This document shows, piece after piece, positions 19,228 through 27,616 of a DNA stretch of 64,000 bases. Source of the DNA: Vreelandella neptunia (GTDB lineage Bacteria > Pseudomonadota > Gammaproteobacteria > Pseudomonadales > Halomonadaceae). Under the pieces are notes generated by a model. The model made no database searches and had not been told where the DNA came from. It saw nothing but the letters and a program-made list of their open reading frames with translations. Every line of letters starts with the position of its first letter. Position 1 is the stretch's first letter. The translations under genes were made by a program, and so were the position numbers. The stretch is taken from NCBI RefSeq assembly GCF_022489065.1, contig NZ_JAKVTW010000003.1, forward strand, positions 62,001 through 126,000, written 5' to 3'.

Positions 19228-20643
19228 TTATTCATCGTTGTCTTCTAAGCGACGGTAGAGCGTGCGACGTGCAATCCCCAACACCTCGGCAGTGCGCCGT
19301 TTATTGCCACCCGTTGCTTCTAATACTTTGTTAATATAGCGTTTCTCGACTTCTTCTAAACTCGGCCAGCGAATCGGTGGAGGGGCTGGTAACTGTCCAC
19401 TAGCGAGCAGTTCGCCACTGACGGCAGGCACCAGCGGTGTGCCGGTTTCCACAGTGGATTGCTCCCGCAGTCGTTCGGGCAAATCTTTGTGGTTAAGGGA
19501 GCCATCTTCGCTCAGGGTAACGCCGCGCATAATGGCGTTTTCCAATTCGCGAACATTGCCGGGGTAGGCGTAATTCAGCAAATTGTTGAGGGCTTCGGGT
19601 TCGATTTGCTCTATCTGTTTGCCCTGTGCCTCTGCGTGCTTGTCGATAAGAGCAAACACCAGATGCTCGATATCGGTACCGCGCTCCCTCAGCGGCGGAA
19701 TACGCAGCGAGAAAGTTTCCAGCCGGTAGAAAAGGTCACTACGAAAGTTACCTTGCTCTATCTCTTTGTCTAAATTTCGATGGGTCGCCGCGATAATGCG
19801 AACATCGACCGGTTCTTCGCGTTCACCGCCCACGGGACGCACAGTCTTTTCCTGCAGCGCCCGTAGTAATTTAGCCTGCAGATTGATAGGCATTTCACCA
19901 ATTTCATCTAAGAAAAGGCTGCCGCCCTGGGCGCTTTGGAAGAGCCCCTTACGCGCTTCGTTGGCACCAGTAAAAGCACCTTTTACGTGGCCAAAGAACT
20001 CACTTTCCATCAAGTCGGCGGGAATGCTGGCACAGTTGACCGGCACGAAGGGCTGGTCGTTGCGCGGGCTCTCTTGATGAATGGCGCGGGCGAGCAGCTC
20101 TTTACCGGTACCGCTTTCACCCAGGATCAGAATCGGCGCATCGCTTTTGGCAAGGCGTGAGGCGTCATGAAACAGCGCCTGCATGACCTGGCTTTTACCC
20201 ACAATACCGTGGAAATGGCTGATATCCGCGTCGTGTGAAACCGCCAAACGCTGCCGCTCAAGTACCCGAAAGACGGCATCGCGAATAGCATCAAGATCAA
20301 GCGGTTTGGTGAGAAAGTCGTCAGCGCCAAGCTTTAGCGCCTCGACTGCCTGATCAATAGTGCCAAAGGCGGTAATCACAATAATCCCCAGCTCACTGCC
20401 CGCTTGGCGCAGCTGCTGAAGTAACTGGATGCCTGTCATTCCCGGCAGGCGTACGTCGGTAATAACCAGTGAGACGGTGGTGTGGCTCAGTAAGGCAATA
20501 GCCTCTTCAGCGCTAGGGACGCCCAGCGTTGCATAGCCTGCATCCTGCAGCTCTTCCTCTAATAACTCACGTATAGCGGCGTCATCTTCCACCACCAATA
20601 AAGGTAAAAGGTGTTCCTGATGGGTCACAAACGTTGTCCTCAC
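19228..20643 (-). CDS. Sigma-54-dependent response regulator (NtrC type)
   Basis: A 471-residue regulator with three domains: a receiver (residues 13-125) with phospho-acceptor D63 (VITDVRLPG); an AAA+ sigma-54 interaction domain (about 145-380) with Walker A GESGTGKE and the sigma-54 contact loop GAFTGA; and a C-terminal Fis-type helix-turn-helix (NKRRTAEVLGIARRTLYRRL). It would activate RpoN-dependent promoters when phosphorylated. The start is GTG, sharing the GTGA overlap with the stop of the sensor kinase gene, so the pair is translationally coupled. Targets are unknown. Confidence 0.94.
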   Translation of the reverse strand: MRTTFVTHQEHLLPLLVVEDDAAIRELLEEELQDAGYATLGVPSAEEAIALLSHTTVSLVITDVRLPGMTGIQLLQQLRQAGSELGIIVITAFGTIDQAVEALKLGADDFLTKPLDLDAIRDAVFRVLERQRLAVSHDADISHFHGIVGKSQVMQALFHDASRLAKSDAPILILGESGTGKELLARAIHQESPRNDQPFVPVNCASIPADLMESEFFGHVKGAFTGANEARKGLFQSAQGGSLFLDEIGEMPINLQAKLLRALQEKTVRPVGGEREEPVDVRIIAATHRNLDKEIEQGNFRSDLFYRLETFSLRIPPLRERGTDIEHLVFALIDKHAEAQGKQIEQIEPEALNNLLNYAYPGNVRELENAIMRGVTLSEDGSLNHKDLPERLREQSTVETGTPLVPAVSGELLASGQLPAPPPIRWPSLEEVEKRYINKVLEATGGNKRRTAEVLGIARRTLYRRLEDNDE

Positions 20644-22085
20644 GCGGATGCGGTTTCACTAAGGGGAAGCGTAATTTCAAATCCAGCGCCGCCTAGGGCG
20701 CTGTCAAACACGCCGATCGTGCCGCCGTGGTCGTTAATAATGCGGTGTACCATAGAGAGCCCCAAACCACTGCCTTGCCCGACAGGTTTGGTGGTGAAAA
20801 ATGGATCGAACACTTTTTGGTGATGGGAGTCGGGGATGCCCGGGCCATCATCTTCAACCCATAGTACTAATTCATGTTCTTGCTGCTGGGCTCGCACCCG
20901 AATACGGTTAACGTCGGGGGCTTGCGCGGCGTTTCTCAGTAAATTGGTTAACACCTGAACAATTTGTTGCCCGTTGGCGAGTAAATTGGGTGTCGGTGAC
21001 GGTAATTCAATGTCTAGGCGAATATTGCGCGGCTCTAGTTCTTCTTCCACTAACTCACTGGCACTCATAATAAGCTGGTCGAGCGCCTGTTCGCCTTTCT
21101 CCACGTTATGTTGTCGGCCCAATTCCATCAATTGACGCACGATTTCAACGATGCGTTCTACTTCGCCGCGGATTCTTCCTAAGCGTGCTCGCTCGTCATC
21201 ACCAATGACATCCCTACGAGCTAAGCGCTGAGCCTGACCATTGATCACCGTTAGCGGCGCGCCTATTTCATGGGCAACCCCCGCGGCGAGTACGCCCAGC
21301 TCGGCCAGTTTTTTCGATTTACGCAGGCGTTTTTCGAGTTCGATCTCACGCCGTTGGCGATCTTCGATTTCGTGGTCTTTCTCTGCCATCGCGTCCAGCA
21401 TGCCATTTAAACCGGAAGCGAGGCGACGATATTCAGTCGGGCCGTCTTCTGTGGCGCGTTGACTGCGATCACCATCCTCTACCAGCAGCATCACGTGGAG
21501 TAAGCGGTTAAGCGGGCGCTCGATATGGCGACGAAATCCCCACCAAATACTAAAGACAATCCCGGCGGCCCCAATCACAAAGACCAGCACTGCCACAATG
21601 CTGATAAAGCCAGTGTAGTTCTCAATCCCAGTATTTAAACGATTAACTTGAAGCACGCCATACACAGTGCCATCTTGCGAGCGCAAAGGTGTCAACGCAG
21701 AGTAGTAGTTCCATCCATCATGCTGTCGATAATTGCTATATAAGTCATCGCGCTCAATGACCTGCTGAATTTCTTCTCGGCTGAAAATATCTTTGCCCAG
21801 GCCTAGTCCGTAAATATCGCGCCCATCGGTATCAAACACATAGGCGCCATAAATGCGATGGAAGGAGAACGCCGACTGTAGCGCTTCTTCAAGCGGGGTG
21901 TTGCTGTCGGGGGTGATGGCGTAGCTCAGGGAAGAACTCAGCGTACGAGTGATAATCTCAACTTCCGTTTGCAGCTTTGAGCGTACGTTATCCTCAAGCG
22001 ACTTAATCGCCACCAAGCTAAACACCACCAGGATGACAAACAGCGGCACGATCACTGTTAAAATAATTAAGTTGCGTAAGCGCAT
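20640..22085 (-). CDS. Membrane sensor histidine kinase
   Basis: A 481-residue kinase: membrane helix near residues 8-28, a periplasmic sensor region to about 160 that looks like a single Cache-type domain (VFDTDGRDIYGLGL, WNYYSALTPLRSQDGTVYGVLQV), a second helix near 160-185, HAMP linker, dimerisation domain with the phospho-His in AAGVAHEIGAPLTV (about residue 272), and the HATPase (NLLRNAAQAP, WVEDDGPGIPD, GSGLGLSMVHRI). It partners the downstream sigma-54 regulator. The ligand is unknown; the gene starts 53 bases after the aldose dehydrogenase and could share its transcript. Confidence 0.93.
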   Translation of the reverse strand: MRLRNLIILTVIVPLFVILVVFSLVAIKSLEDNVRSKLQTEVEIITRTLSSSLSYAITPDSNTPLEEALQSAFSFHRIYGAYVFDTDGRDIYGLGLGKDIFSREEIQQVIERDDLYSNYRQHDGWNYYSALTPLRSQDGTVYGVLQVNRLNTGIENYTGFISIVAVLVFVIGAAGIVFSIWWGFRRHIERPLNRLLHVMLLVEDGDRSQRATEDGPTEYRRLASGLNGMLDAMAEKDHEIEDRQRREIELEKRLRKSKKLAELGVLAAGVAHEIGAPLTVINGQAQRLARRDVIGDDERARLGRIRGEVERIVEIVRQLMELGRQHNVEKGEQALDQLIMSASELVEEELEPRNIRLDIELPSPTPNLLANGQQIVQVLTNLLRNAAQAPDVNRIRVRAQQQEHELVLWVEDDGPGIPDSHHQKVFDPFFTTKPVGQGSGLGLSMVHRIINDHGGTIGVFDSALGGAGFEITLPLSETASA

Positions 22086-22138
22086 GCGGCATCCATGGTG
22101 GTATCAATACGGTTTTGTATTAGCGAGTGAGTGGGCCG

Positions 22139-23323
22139 CTACGGATGCGTTGGCGCCAAACGATACAAGCCGCCCTGAGGGTCATCAGTCAGCAAATAAA
22201 TACCATCAGGCCCTTGGCGAACATCTCGAATGCGGCCAATTTCCCCATCTAAAATTAATTCTTCTTCTGCCACGCTGCCGTTCTCCAAGCGCAGGCGCAG
22301 CAGCTTTTCACTGCCTAGTCCACCGGCCAGTAAGTTGCCTTCCCACTCGCCAAAGGCGTCGCTGGTTACTTCTGCAAGCCCGGCGGGTGCGAAGCGGCCT
22401 TCAAAGACGTATACAGGGTCCACCATCCCAGGCAGTGAATCTTCGCCAATCGGCTCGTTGGTGGCGTAATCATTGCCCTGGCTGGCATCCGGCCAACCAT
22501 AATTATTGCCTGCTTCAATGCGGTTCAGCTCATCACCGGTACGTGGGCCATGCTCTGACGCCCAGGCTTCACCGTTGCTCATGACGGTCATGCCTTGGAT
22601 ATTGCGGTTCCCCATGGAGTAGATTTCGTCCAGCGTGTCATCATCATCCACAAAGGGGTTGTCATCCGGCACGCCGCCGGTAGCGGTAAGGCGCAACGTT
22701 GAGCCAGCATGGTCATCGCTTGCTTGGGCGCGGGGCGGCTCGCTACCGCGGTCGCCGATGCTCATCAGTAGGGTGTCGTCGGGCAGCCATGCTAGCCGCG
22801 ACCCATAATGGCGGCCAGGGCCTGATGCGCGATCCTGCTCAAATAAGTGTTCTACCTCTCCTAACTGATTGCCCTGCCATTTTACCCGCGATAGCGCTGA
22901 AAGGCTGTTATCGCCTTCGGGCTTGCTCCAGGTGAAATAGATCCAGTCGTTTTCACCACCATCGCCTTTAAAATCAGGATGTAAAACCACATCTAACAAG
23001 CCGCCCTGACCTCGAGAACTCACTTCTGGCATGCCTTCCAGGGTACTGGCCTCGCCACTTTCCGGGTCGATAAGGTTTAGCTGCCCGCTGCGTTCGCTCA
23101 CTAGGTAACGGCCATCGGGTAAAAAGGCCACCGCCCATGGGTGCTCGAACCCATCAGCCATGCGCTCAATGGACAGCGTAAGGTGATCGGTTTCCAGCGA
23201 TTCCTGCACAACTTCCGCATTGGCTGTGTTAATAGCCCCCGCCAGCATTAGTCCACCGATTCCTGCCAAAGCGCTAGCGGTAAGGCGGCGAGGAGTTTGA
23301 TTGCGCGTGTTCGTATAATGCAT
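22139..23323 (-). CDS. PQQ-dependent aldose sugar dehydrogenase (YliI-like)
   Basis: A 394-residue periplasmic protein of the soluble glucose/sorbosone dehydrogenase fold (six-bladed beta-propeller). A signal peptide covers about residues 1-36 (cleavage near NANAEVV). Family motifs are HPWAVAFLPDGRYLVSERSGQL, GQGGLLDVVLHPDF with the catalytic His in that segment, GSRLAWLPDDTLLMSIGDRG, GNRNIQGM and SEHGPRTGDELNRI. It should oxidise aldose sugars with bound PQQ and calcium. Whether PQQ is made is not visible here. It may be the first gene of a unit with the downstream two-component system. Confidence 0.92.
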   Translation of the reverse strand: MHYTNTRNQTPRRLTASALAGIGGLMLAGAINTANAEVVQESLETDHLTLSIERMADGFEHPWAVAFLPDGRYLVSERSGQLNLIDPESGEASTLEGMPEVSSRGQGGLLDVVLHPDFKGDGGENDWIYFTWSKPEGDNSLSALSRVKWQGNQLGEVEHLFEQDRASGPGRHYGSRLAWLPDDTLLMSIGDRGSEPPRAQASDDHAGSTLRLTATGGVPDDNPFVDDDDTLDEIYSMGNRNIQGMTVMSNGEAWASEHGPRTGDELNRIEAGNNYGWPDASQGNDYATNEPIGEDSLPGMVDPVYVFEGRFAPAGLAEVTSDAFGEWEGNLLAGGLGSEKLLRLRLENGSVAEEELILDGEIGRIRDVRQGPDGIYLLTDDPQGGLYRLAPTHP

Positions 23324-23439
23324 AGCGTGGCCTCAAGTAGTGTTAGTGCCCGTTATCGTTGGCAATAGTCTAGCAGTGACTCTTCACCCACGTTGAGGTT
23401 CCGCTAAGAGTGTTTCAACGGCGTTCTTGAAATGCGGGC

Positions 23440-24315
23440 TTACATTAGCAAAGCGAGTAGCGCCGGTACATAAAGCAGCGCTAACAGGGTCGAACAGAAT
23501 ACTAGGCTTGCGACATAGGCAGGCTCGCGCTGGGCACGTTGGGCAAATAGGTAATTGAAGACCGCCACCGGCATACACATTTGCACCACTAAAATACTTT
23601 GTGCAATCGGGGGGAGGCCCACCCAGCCAGCGATAAACCAAGCCGCGACTGCGGCAAGCGGAATACGCACCAAGCTAAACCCCAGCCCCGAGCGCAGGTT
23701 TTTAACCTGAATGCTGGCCAGTGACACGCCTAGCGTGATCAGCATGAGCGGTACCGTGAACCCGGACATTAAATCCACGGTGTTGGCCAGCCATGCGGGT
23801 AACTCAGTACCCGTCAGCAGCAGCGCCATGGAAATAACAATGGCGTACACCGTCGGCGTTTTAACCAGGGTTTTGAGTGGGTTGCCCTGGCTATTGAGCG
23901 CAGCGCCCAAGGTAAATTGAAATAGTGATACGGTGACCATGACCGTGATGCCGTAGGCAAAGCCCGCACTGCCAAACGCGTACAGCACTACGGGTAAGCC
24001 CATGTTGCCGGTATTGGGATACATCATGGGAGCAAGTAAAACCCGCCAACTGCGACGCAACAGTTTTGCCACCAAAAAGGTCGCGGCCCCCATGGTGAGA
24101 ATCACTAACGCGGCGGCCAGCATAGTTTGGCCGAAAGTGGCTGCATCAATGTCGGCGCCTGCAAGAGACGCCAATACCAATGAGGGCGTACCAATGTTAA
24201 ATACGAGCCGGGTAATGAAGTCGACCGGGTAAGGGTGGCCTAAGCGTATCCAGGAATAGCCAAGCCCTGCACCGGCAAGCACAGGCGCCATGACGGCAAA
24301 AAGTTCGGCAAGCAT
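23440..24315 (-). CDS. AEC-family transporter (auxin-efflux-carrier type)
   Basis: A 291-residue inner-membrane protein with about ten helices arranged as two inverted repeats. It carries family features such as VMAPVLAGAGLGYSWIRLG at the N-terminus, PNTGNMGLPVVLYAFG, and PVAVFNYLFAQ near the C-terminus. AEC members export or import organic acids such as malate or malonate; the substrate is not readable. It lies 78 bases downstream of a LysR gene in the same direction, which may control it. Confidence 0.9.
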   Translation of the reverse strand: MLAELFAVMAPVLAGAGLGYSWIRLGHPYPVDFITRLVFNIGTPSLVLASLAGADIDAATFGQTMLAAALVILTMGAATFLVAKLLRRSWRVLLAPMMYPNTGNMGLPVVLYAFGSAGFAYGITVMVTVSLFQFTLGAALNSQGNPLKTLVKTPTVYAIVISMALLLTGTELPAWLANTVDLMSGFTVPLMLITLGVSLASIQVKNLRSGLGFSLVRIPLAAVAAWFIAGWVGLPPIAQSILVVQMCMPVAVFNYLFAQRAQREPAYVASLVFCSTLLALLYVPALLALLM

Positions 24316-24393
24316 TTACTGTCCTTGGCAATCGTTAGCTGCCTATTGTCGTTAATGAGCGGGCTAACTGGCAAGGTAAACACTCGAATTCCG

Positions 24394-25308
24394 CTAAACA
24401 GTCGCGGTTGTTCCGCGCCACTGGGCCGGCACTTGGCTGCGTAAAAACTCCAACAAGGCGTGGGTTCGGCGCGATTGGTGGCCATAAGCGTAGAGCAGCG
24501 TAATGGGTAGTGGGGTTGGCTCCCAGCCAGGTAGGCAGTTAATCAATTCACCTGGATGATGTTGTTCGCGCTTTGCGGTTAGCCAGTGAGCGAGTAGGCC
24601 AATACCCTGACTGCGCGCGATGGCATCAATGTGTAGCGCGGTGAGATCCACCCGCAGCCGTGAGCGGGGCGGGCTAAAGGTATATTCGCCATACTCAGAG
24701 TGAGATAGCAGAAGCCCGTTGGAAGCAGTGCCCAACAGGTCTATCCAAGCATGTTGATTCAGCTCTTCAGGGTGATTGGGTGTTCCTTTATCCGCGAGAT
24801 AGGGAGGGCTTGCATATAGCCCACGGGTTAAGTGACCCAAACGCTCCTGATTAAGCCCGCACTCATGGGTTGGCCCCAGCCACACGTGAACACTGTTACT
24901 GTGCATTTTAGTCGGCGGCGTCTCACGGGTATGCAGCGTTAATTCCACTTTTGGATGACGATTTAAGAAAGCATCAATCGCGCTGGCTAACCAACTGCGC
25001 GCTAGAGCGCCATGAACCTCAAGGGTTATTTCACCGCTGATCTCTTCGCGCAGTTCAGCCAGCGCCTCTTGGCTATGCGCCGCCATCGCTAAAAGCTCAG
25101 TGCAGTAGTTGTGAAACAGTAGCCCCGCCTCAGTCGGGATTAAGCGGTTGGCCTGGCGCCGAAGAAGGGGTTGATTAAGCCGGGCTTCGAGCTGGCTAAT
25201 GCGACGGCTTAACGTCGATTTGGCTAATCCAAGCTTCTGGGCACTGCGTGTCAAACTGCCCGTGGTCATCACATCGGCAAAAGCGGTGAGTTCGTCAAAG
25301 TCATACAT
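24394..25308 (-). CDS. LysR-family transcriptional regulator
   Basis: A LysR-type regulator of 304 residues from the ATG at 25308 (a GTG four codons earlier is the alternative; neither has a clear ribosome-binding site). The N-terminal helix-turn-helix is SLTRSAQKLGLAKSTLSRRISQLEARL; an effector-binding domain follows from about residue 85. It has the sequence style of the group with strict preference for IEV-like effector clefts but no ligand can be named. It is co-directional with the AEC transporter and divergent from the first TonB-dependent receptor, from which it is 190 bases away; the Fur site there suggests independent control. Confidence 0.88.
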   Translation of the reverse strand: MYDFDELTAFADVMTTGSLTRSAQKLGLAKSTLSRRISQLEARLNQPLLRRQANRLIPTEAGLLFHNYCTELLAMAAHSQEALAELREEISGEITLEVHGALARSWLASAIDAFLNRHPKVELTLHTRETPPTKMHSNSVHVWLGPTHECGLNQERLGHLTRGLYASPPYLADKGTPNHPEELNQHAWIDLLGTASNGLLLSHSEYGEYTFSPPRSRLRVDLTALHIDAIARSQGIGLLAHWLTAKREQHHPGELINCLPGWEPTPLPITLLYAYGHQSRRTHALLEFLRSQVPAQWRGTTATV

Positions 25309-25441
25309 GGTCAGGCCCACGGGATAAGGGTGAGCGCTAATTGTGCCACTGTTTGGTGCGAATGAAAATAATAGGCATTTGTGTTCCGTTTGGTTGAACG
25401 TACCGTCTCACCCTATTGTGTAAAGAGTGTGCAAAAATATT

Positions 25442-25460
25442 AATGCTAATAATTCGCATT
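25442..25460 (+). promoter_or_regulatory. Fur-box-like site, first receptor
   Basis: AATGCTAAT-A-ATTCGCATT forms a 9-1-9 inverted repeat with one mismatched pair, the geometry of the classic Fur box. It lies 40 bases before the receptor ATG. Confidence 0.75.
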
Positions 25461-25499
25461 TAATAGAGCGGTTGCTCACTCACCACGAAGGATTTTGCT

Positions 25500-27458
25500 A
25501 TGTCACCCTGTTTGCGTCGCACGCTGCTAGCCAGCGCGATTTGTACCCTATCCAGTGGCGCTGTATGGGCACAGGAAGCGCCCCGCTTAGACGATATGGT
25601 GATTACAGCGTCCGGCTTTGAACAGCAAATCACCAATGCACCCGCGTCCATCAGCGTGGTTTCTCGCGAGCAGTTAGAGCGGGGCCACTACCAGAGTGTA
25701 ACTGATGCCTTACGTGATGTTCCTGGCGTCATAGTTACCGGGGGCGGGAGAGGGGATAACGGCCAAGATATCTCGATCCGGGGTATGCCCTCCCAGTACA
25801 CGCTGATTTTGGTGGATGGTCGCCCGCAAAATTCGCGCGAGTCTCGCCCCAACGGTAGTGCCGGGTTTGAGCAAGATTGGTTGCCACCGTTACAGGTCAT
25901 TGAGCGTATTGAAGTAGTACGCGGACCGATGTCGACGCTGTATGGCTCCGATGCCATTGGTGGTGTCATCAACGTGATTACCCGTAAAGTTGCTCAGCAG
26001 TGGCACGGTAGCGTTCAGCTCGACACGGTGCTGCAAGAAGACAGTGATTCCGGCGACAGCCGCCAGGCCAACTTTTATCTCAGCGGGCCCTTGGTAGGTG
26101 ATCGGTTAGGCCTCCAGCTCTATGGCCGTGCCTCCCAGCGCGATGAAGACAACATCATTAACGGCTACGAAGATAAAAGCCTGCAAAGCCTTACGGCGCG
26201 GCTGAGTTTCGCCGCCTCGGATAATCACGACTTCACTGCTGAAGCGGGCATTACCGAGCAGGACCGCCAGTCGCTGATGGGTAACTCGGCACCTTCAGAG
26301 GGCTGCCGGGGAGGCTGTAGCGATAGCTTTAATGAGTTTACCAATCAGCATGTTGCTGTAACCCACAGCGGGCGCTTCGATTGGGGGACCAGCGAAAGCT
26401 ACCTACAGCGTGAACGTAGTGAAAACAAATCACGTGATATCCAAATCACCAACACTACTGCCAAAACCAGCGCAGTCATTCCGCTAGGTGTACACATGGT
26501 GACGTTGGGGGCTAGCTACGAAGAAGAGTCATTAGAAGACAGCACTACCAACACGATTTCTTCACGCACTGAGATTGATAATAGCCAGTGGGCCATCTTC
26601 GCTGAGAATGAGTGGATGTTGACGAACACGTGGGCGCTAACCGGCGGCTTACGCTTGGATAATGATGATAACTTCGGCAGCCATATTAGCCCGCGGCTTT
26701 ATAGTGTTTGGAACATGACCCCAGACTGGACGTTAAAAGGAGGCGTCTCTACTGGTTATCGTTCGCCCAATCTACGTGAAATCACCGCTGATTGGGGGCA
26801 AACCAGCCGTGGCGGCGATGTTTACGGTAATCCCGATTTACAGCCAGAAACGTCGCTCAATAAAGAGTTGGCGCTGTTATATGCCAATGATGCGGGGCTA
26901 AGCGGGGGCGTTACGGTATTCCATAATGATTTTAAAGATAAGATCACTCGAATTGCATGCCCTGAAGGTGTGTGTGCCGAGGGAGCGAATCGGTTTGGTA
27001 GCGATCCTACTTATCGCATTAACATCGATGAAGCGGTAACCCAGGGAGTAGAAGTCAGCCTCTCTGCGCCGCTTACCGATACCGTTGAGCTAACCGGTAG
27101 TTACACCTTTACCGATTCTGAGCAAAAAAGCGGTGATTATGCTGGCGAGCCGTTAACTCAGCTTCCTCGCCACCAAGTTTCTGCCTCGTTAGATTGGCAA
27201 GTCTCAGCCAAGCTGAGCCAGTGGACCAAGGTGACCTACCGCGGAGAAGAGAGCCAGCCCAATACCGGCCCTTCACAAAGTGCCACCGTGGCGCCGTCTT
27301 ACACCTTTATTGACGCCGGTATCGGCTACCAGTTGAACGAAAATACTCAACTCAACGCCGGCATCTACAACCTGTTCGATGAAGAGATCGACTACGATGA
27401 GTATGGCTATGTGGAAGATGGCCGTCGCGTCTGGTTAGGTTTGAACGTCGCCTTCTAA
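25500..27458 (+). CDS. TonB-dependent siderophore receptor (CirA/FepA group)
   Basis: A 652-residue outer-membrane receptor. Signal peptide residues 1-24 (WAQ/EA), TonB-box region LDDMVITASGFEQ, plug domain to about 160 with the strong motif RGMPSQYTLILVDGRPQN and IERIEVVRGPMSTLYGSDAIGGVINVITRK, then a 22-strand barrel ending in the aromatic terminal residue (VWLGLNVAF). Sequence style fits receptors for catecholate siderophores or breakdown products; the ligand is not fixed. It is Fur-controlled by position and stands convergent to a paralogous receptor. An internal Cys pair (CRGGC) sits in an early extracellular loop. Confidence 0.93.
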   Translation: MSPCLRRTLLASAICTLSSGAVWAQEAPRLDDMVITASGFEQQITNAPASISVVSREQLERGHYQSVTDALRDVPGVIVTGGGRGDNGQDISIRGMPSQYTLILVDGRPQNSRESRPNGSAGFEQDWLPPLQVIERIEVVRGPMSTLYGSDAIGGVINVITRKVAQQWHGSVQLDTVLQEDSDSGDSRQANFYLSGPLVGDRLGLQLYGRASQRDEDNIINGYEDKSLQSLTARLSFAASDNHDFTAEAGITEQDRQSLMGNSAPSEGCRGGCSDSFNEFTNQHVAVTHSGRFDWGTSESYLQRERSENKSRDIQITNTTAKTSAVIPLGVHMVTLGASYEEESLEDSTTNTISSRTEIDNSQWAIFAENEWMLTNTWALTGGLRLDNDDNFGSHISPRLYSVWNMTPDWTLKGGVSTGYRSPNLREITADWGQTSRGGDVYGNPDLQPETSLNKELALLYANDAGLSGGVTVFHNDFKDKITRIACPEGVCAEGANRFGSDPTYRINIDEAVTQGVEVSLSAPLTDTVELTGSYTFTDSEQKSGDYAGEPLTQLPRHQVSASLDWQVSAKLSQWTKVTYRGEESQPNTGPSQSATVAPSYTFIDAGIGYQLNENTQLNAGIYNLFDEEIDYDEYGYVEDGRRVWLGLNVAF

Positions 27459-27472
27459 ATCGTCAAAACCAT

Positions 27473-27526
27473 CACCAACAAAACAACAGCGGCTATCTAG
27501 CGATAGCCGCTGTTGTTTTGTTGGTG
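27473..27526. terminator. Perfect 25-bp hairpin between convergent receptor genes
   Basis: Two 25-base arms are exactly complementary around the four-base loop TAGC; the arms are A-rich and T-rich at their outer halves, so each strand gives a GC-rich core followed by a T-rich tail. It can terminate both flanking genes. Confidence 0.85.
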
Positions 27527-27551
27527 CATTTCAAGCAGTACTTAAAAGATG

Positions 27552-27579
27552 AAAAAAAGCCCCAGCGCATGGCCGGGGC
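27552..27579 (-). terminator. Rho-independent terminator of the second receptor gene
   Basis: On the minus strand GCCCCGGC pairs with GCTGGGGC (one G-U) around CATGC and is followed by seven T residues, 38 bases after the stop. Confidence 0.88.
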
Positions 27580-27616
27580 ATAAGTCAGCATTGAAACAGT
27601 AGCGAGCTGGAGGGGG

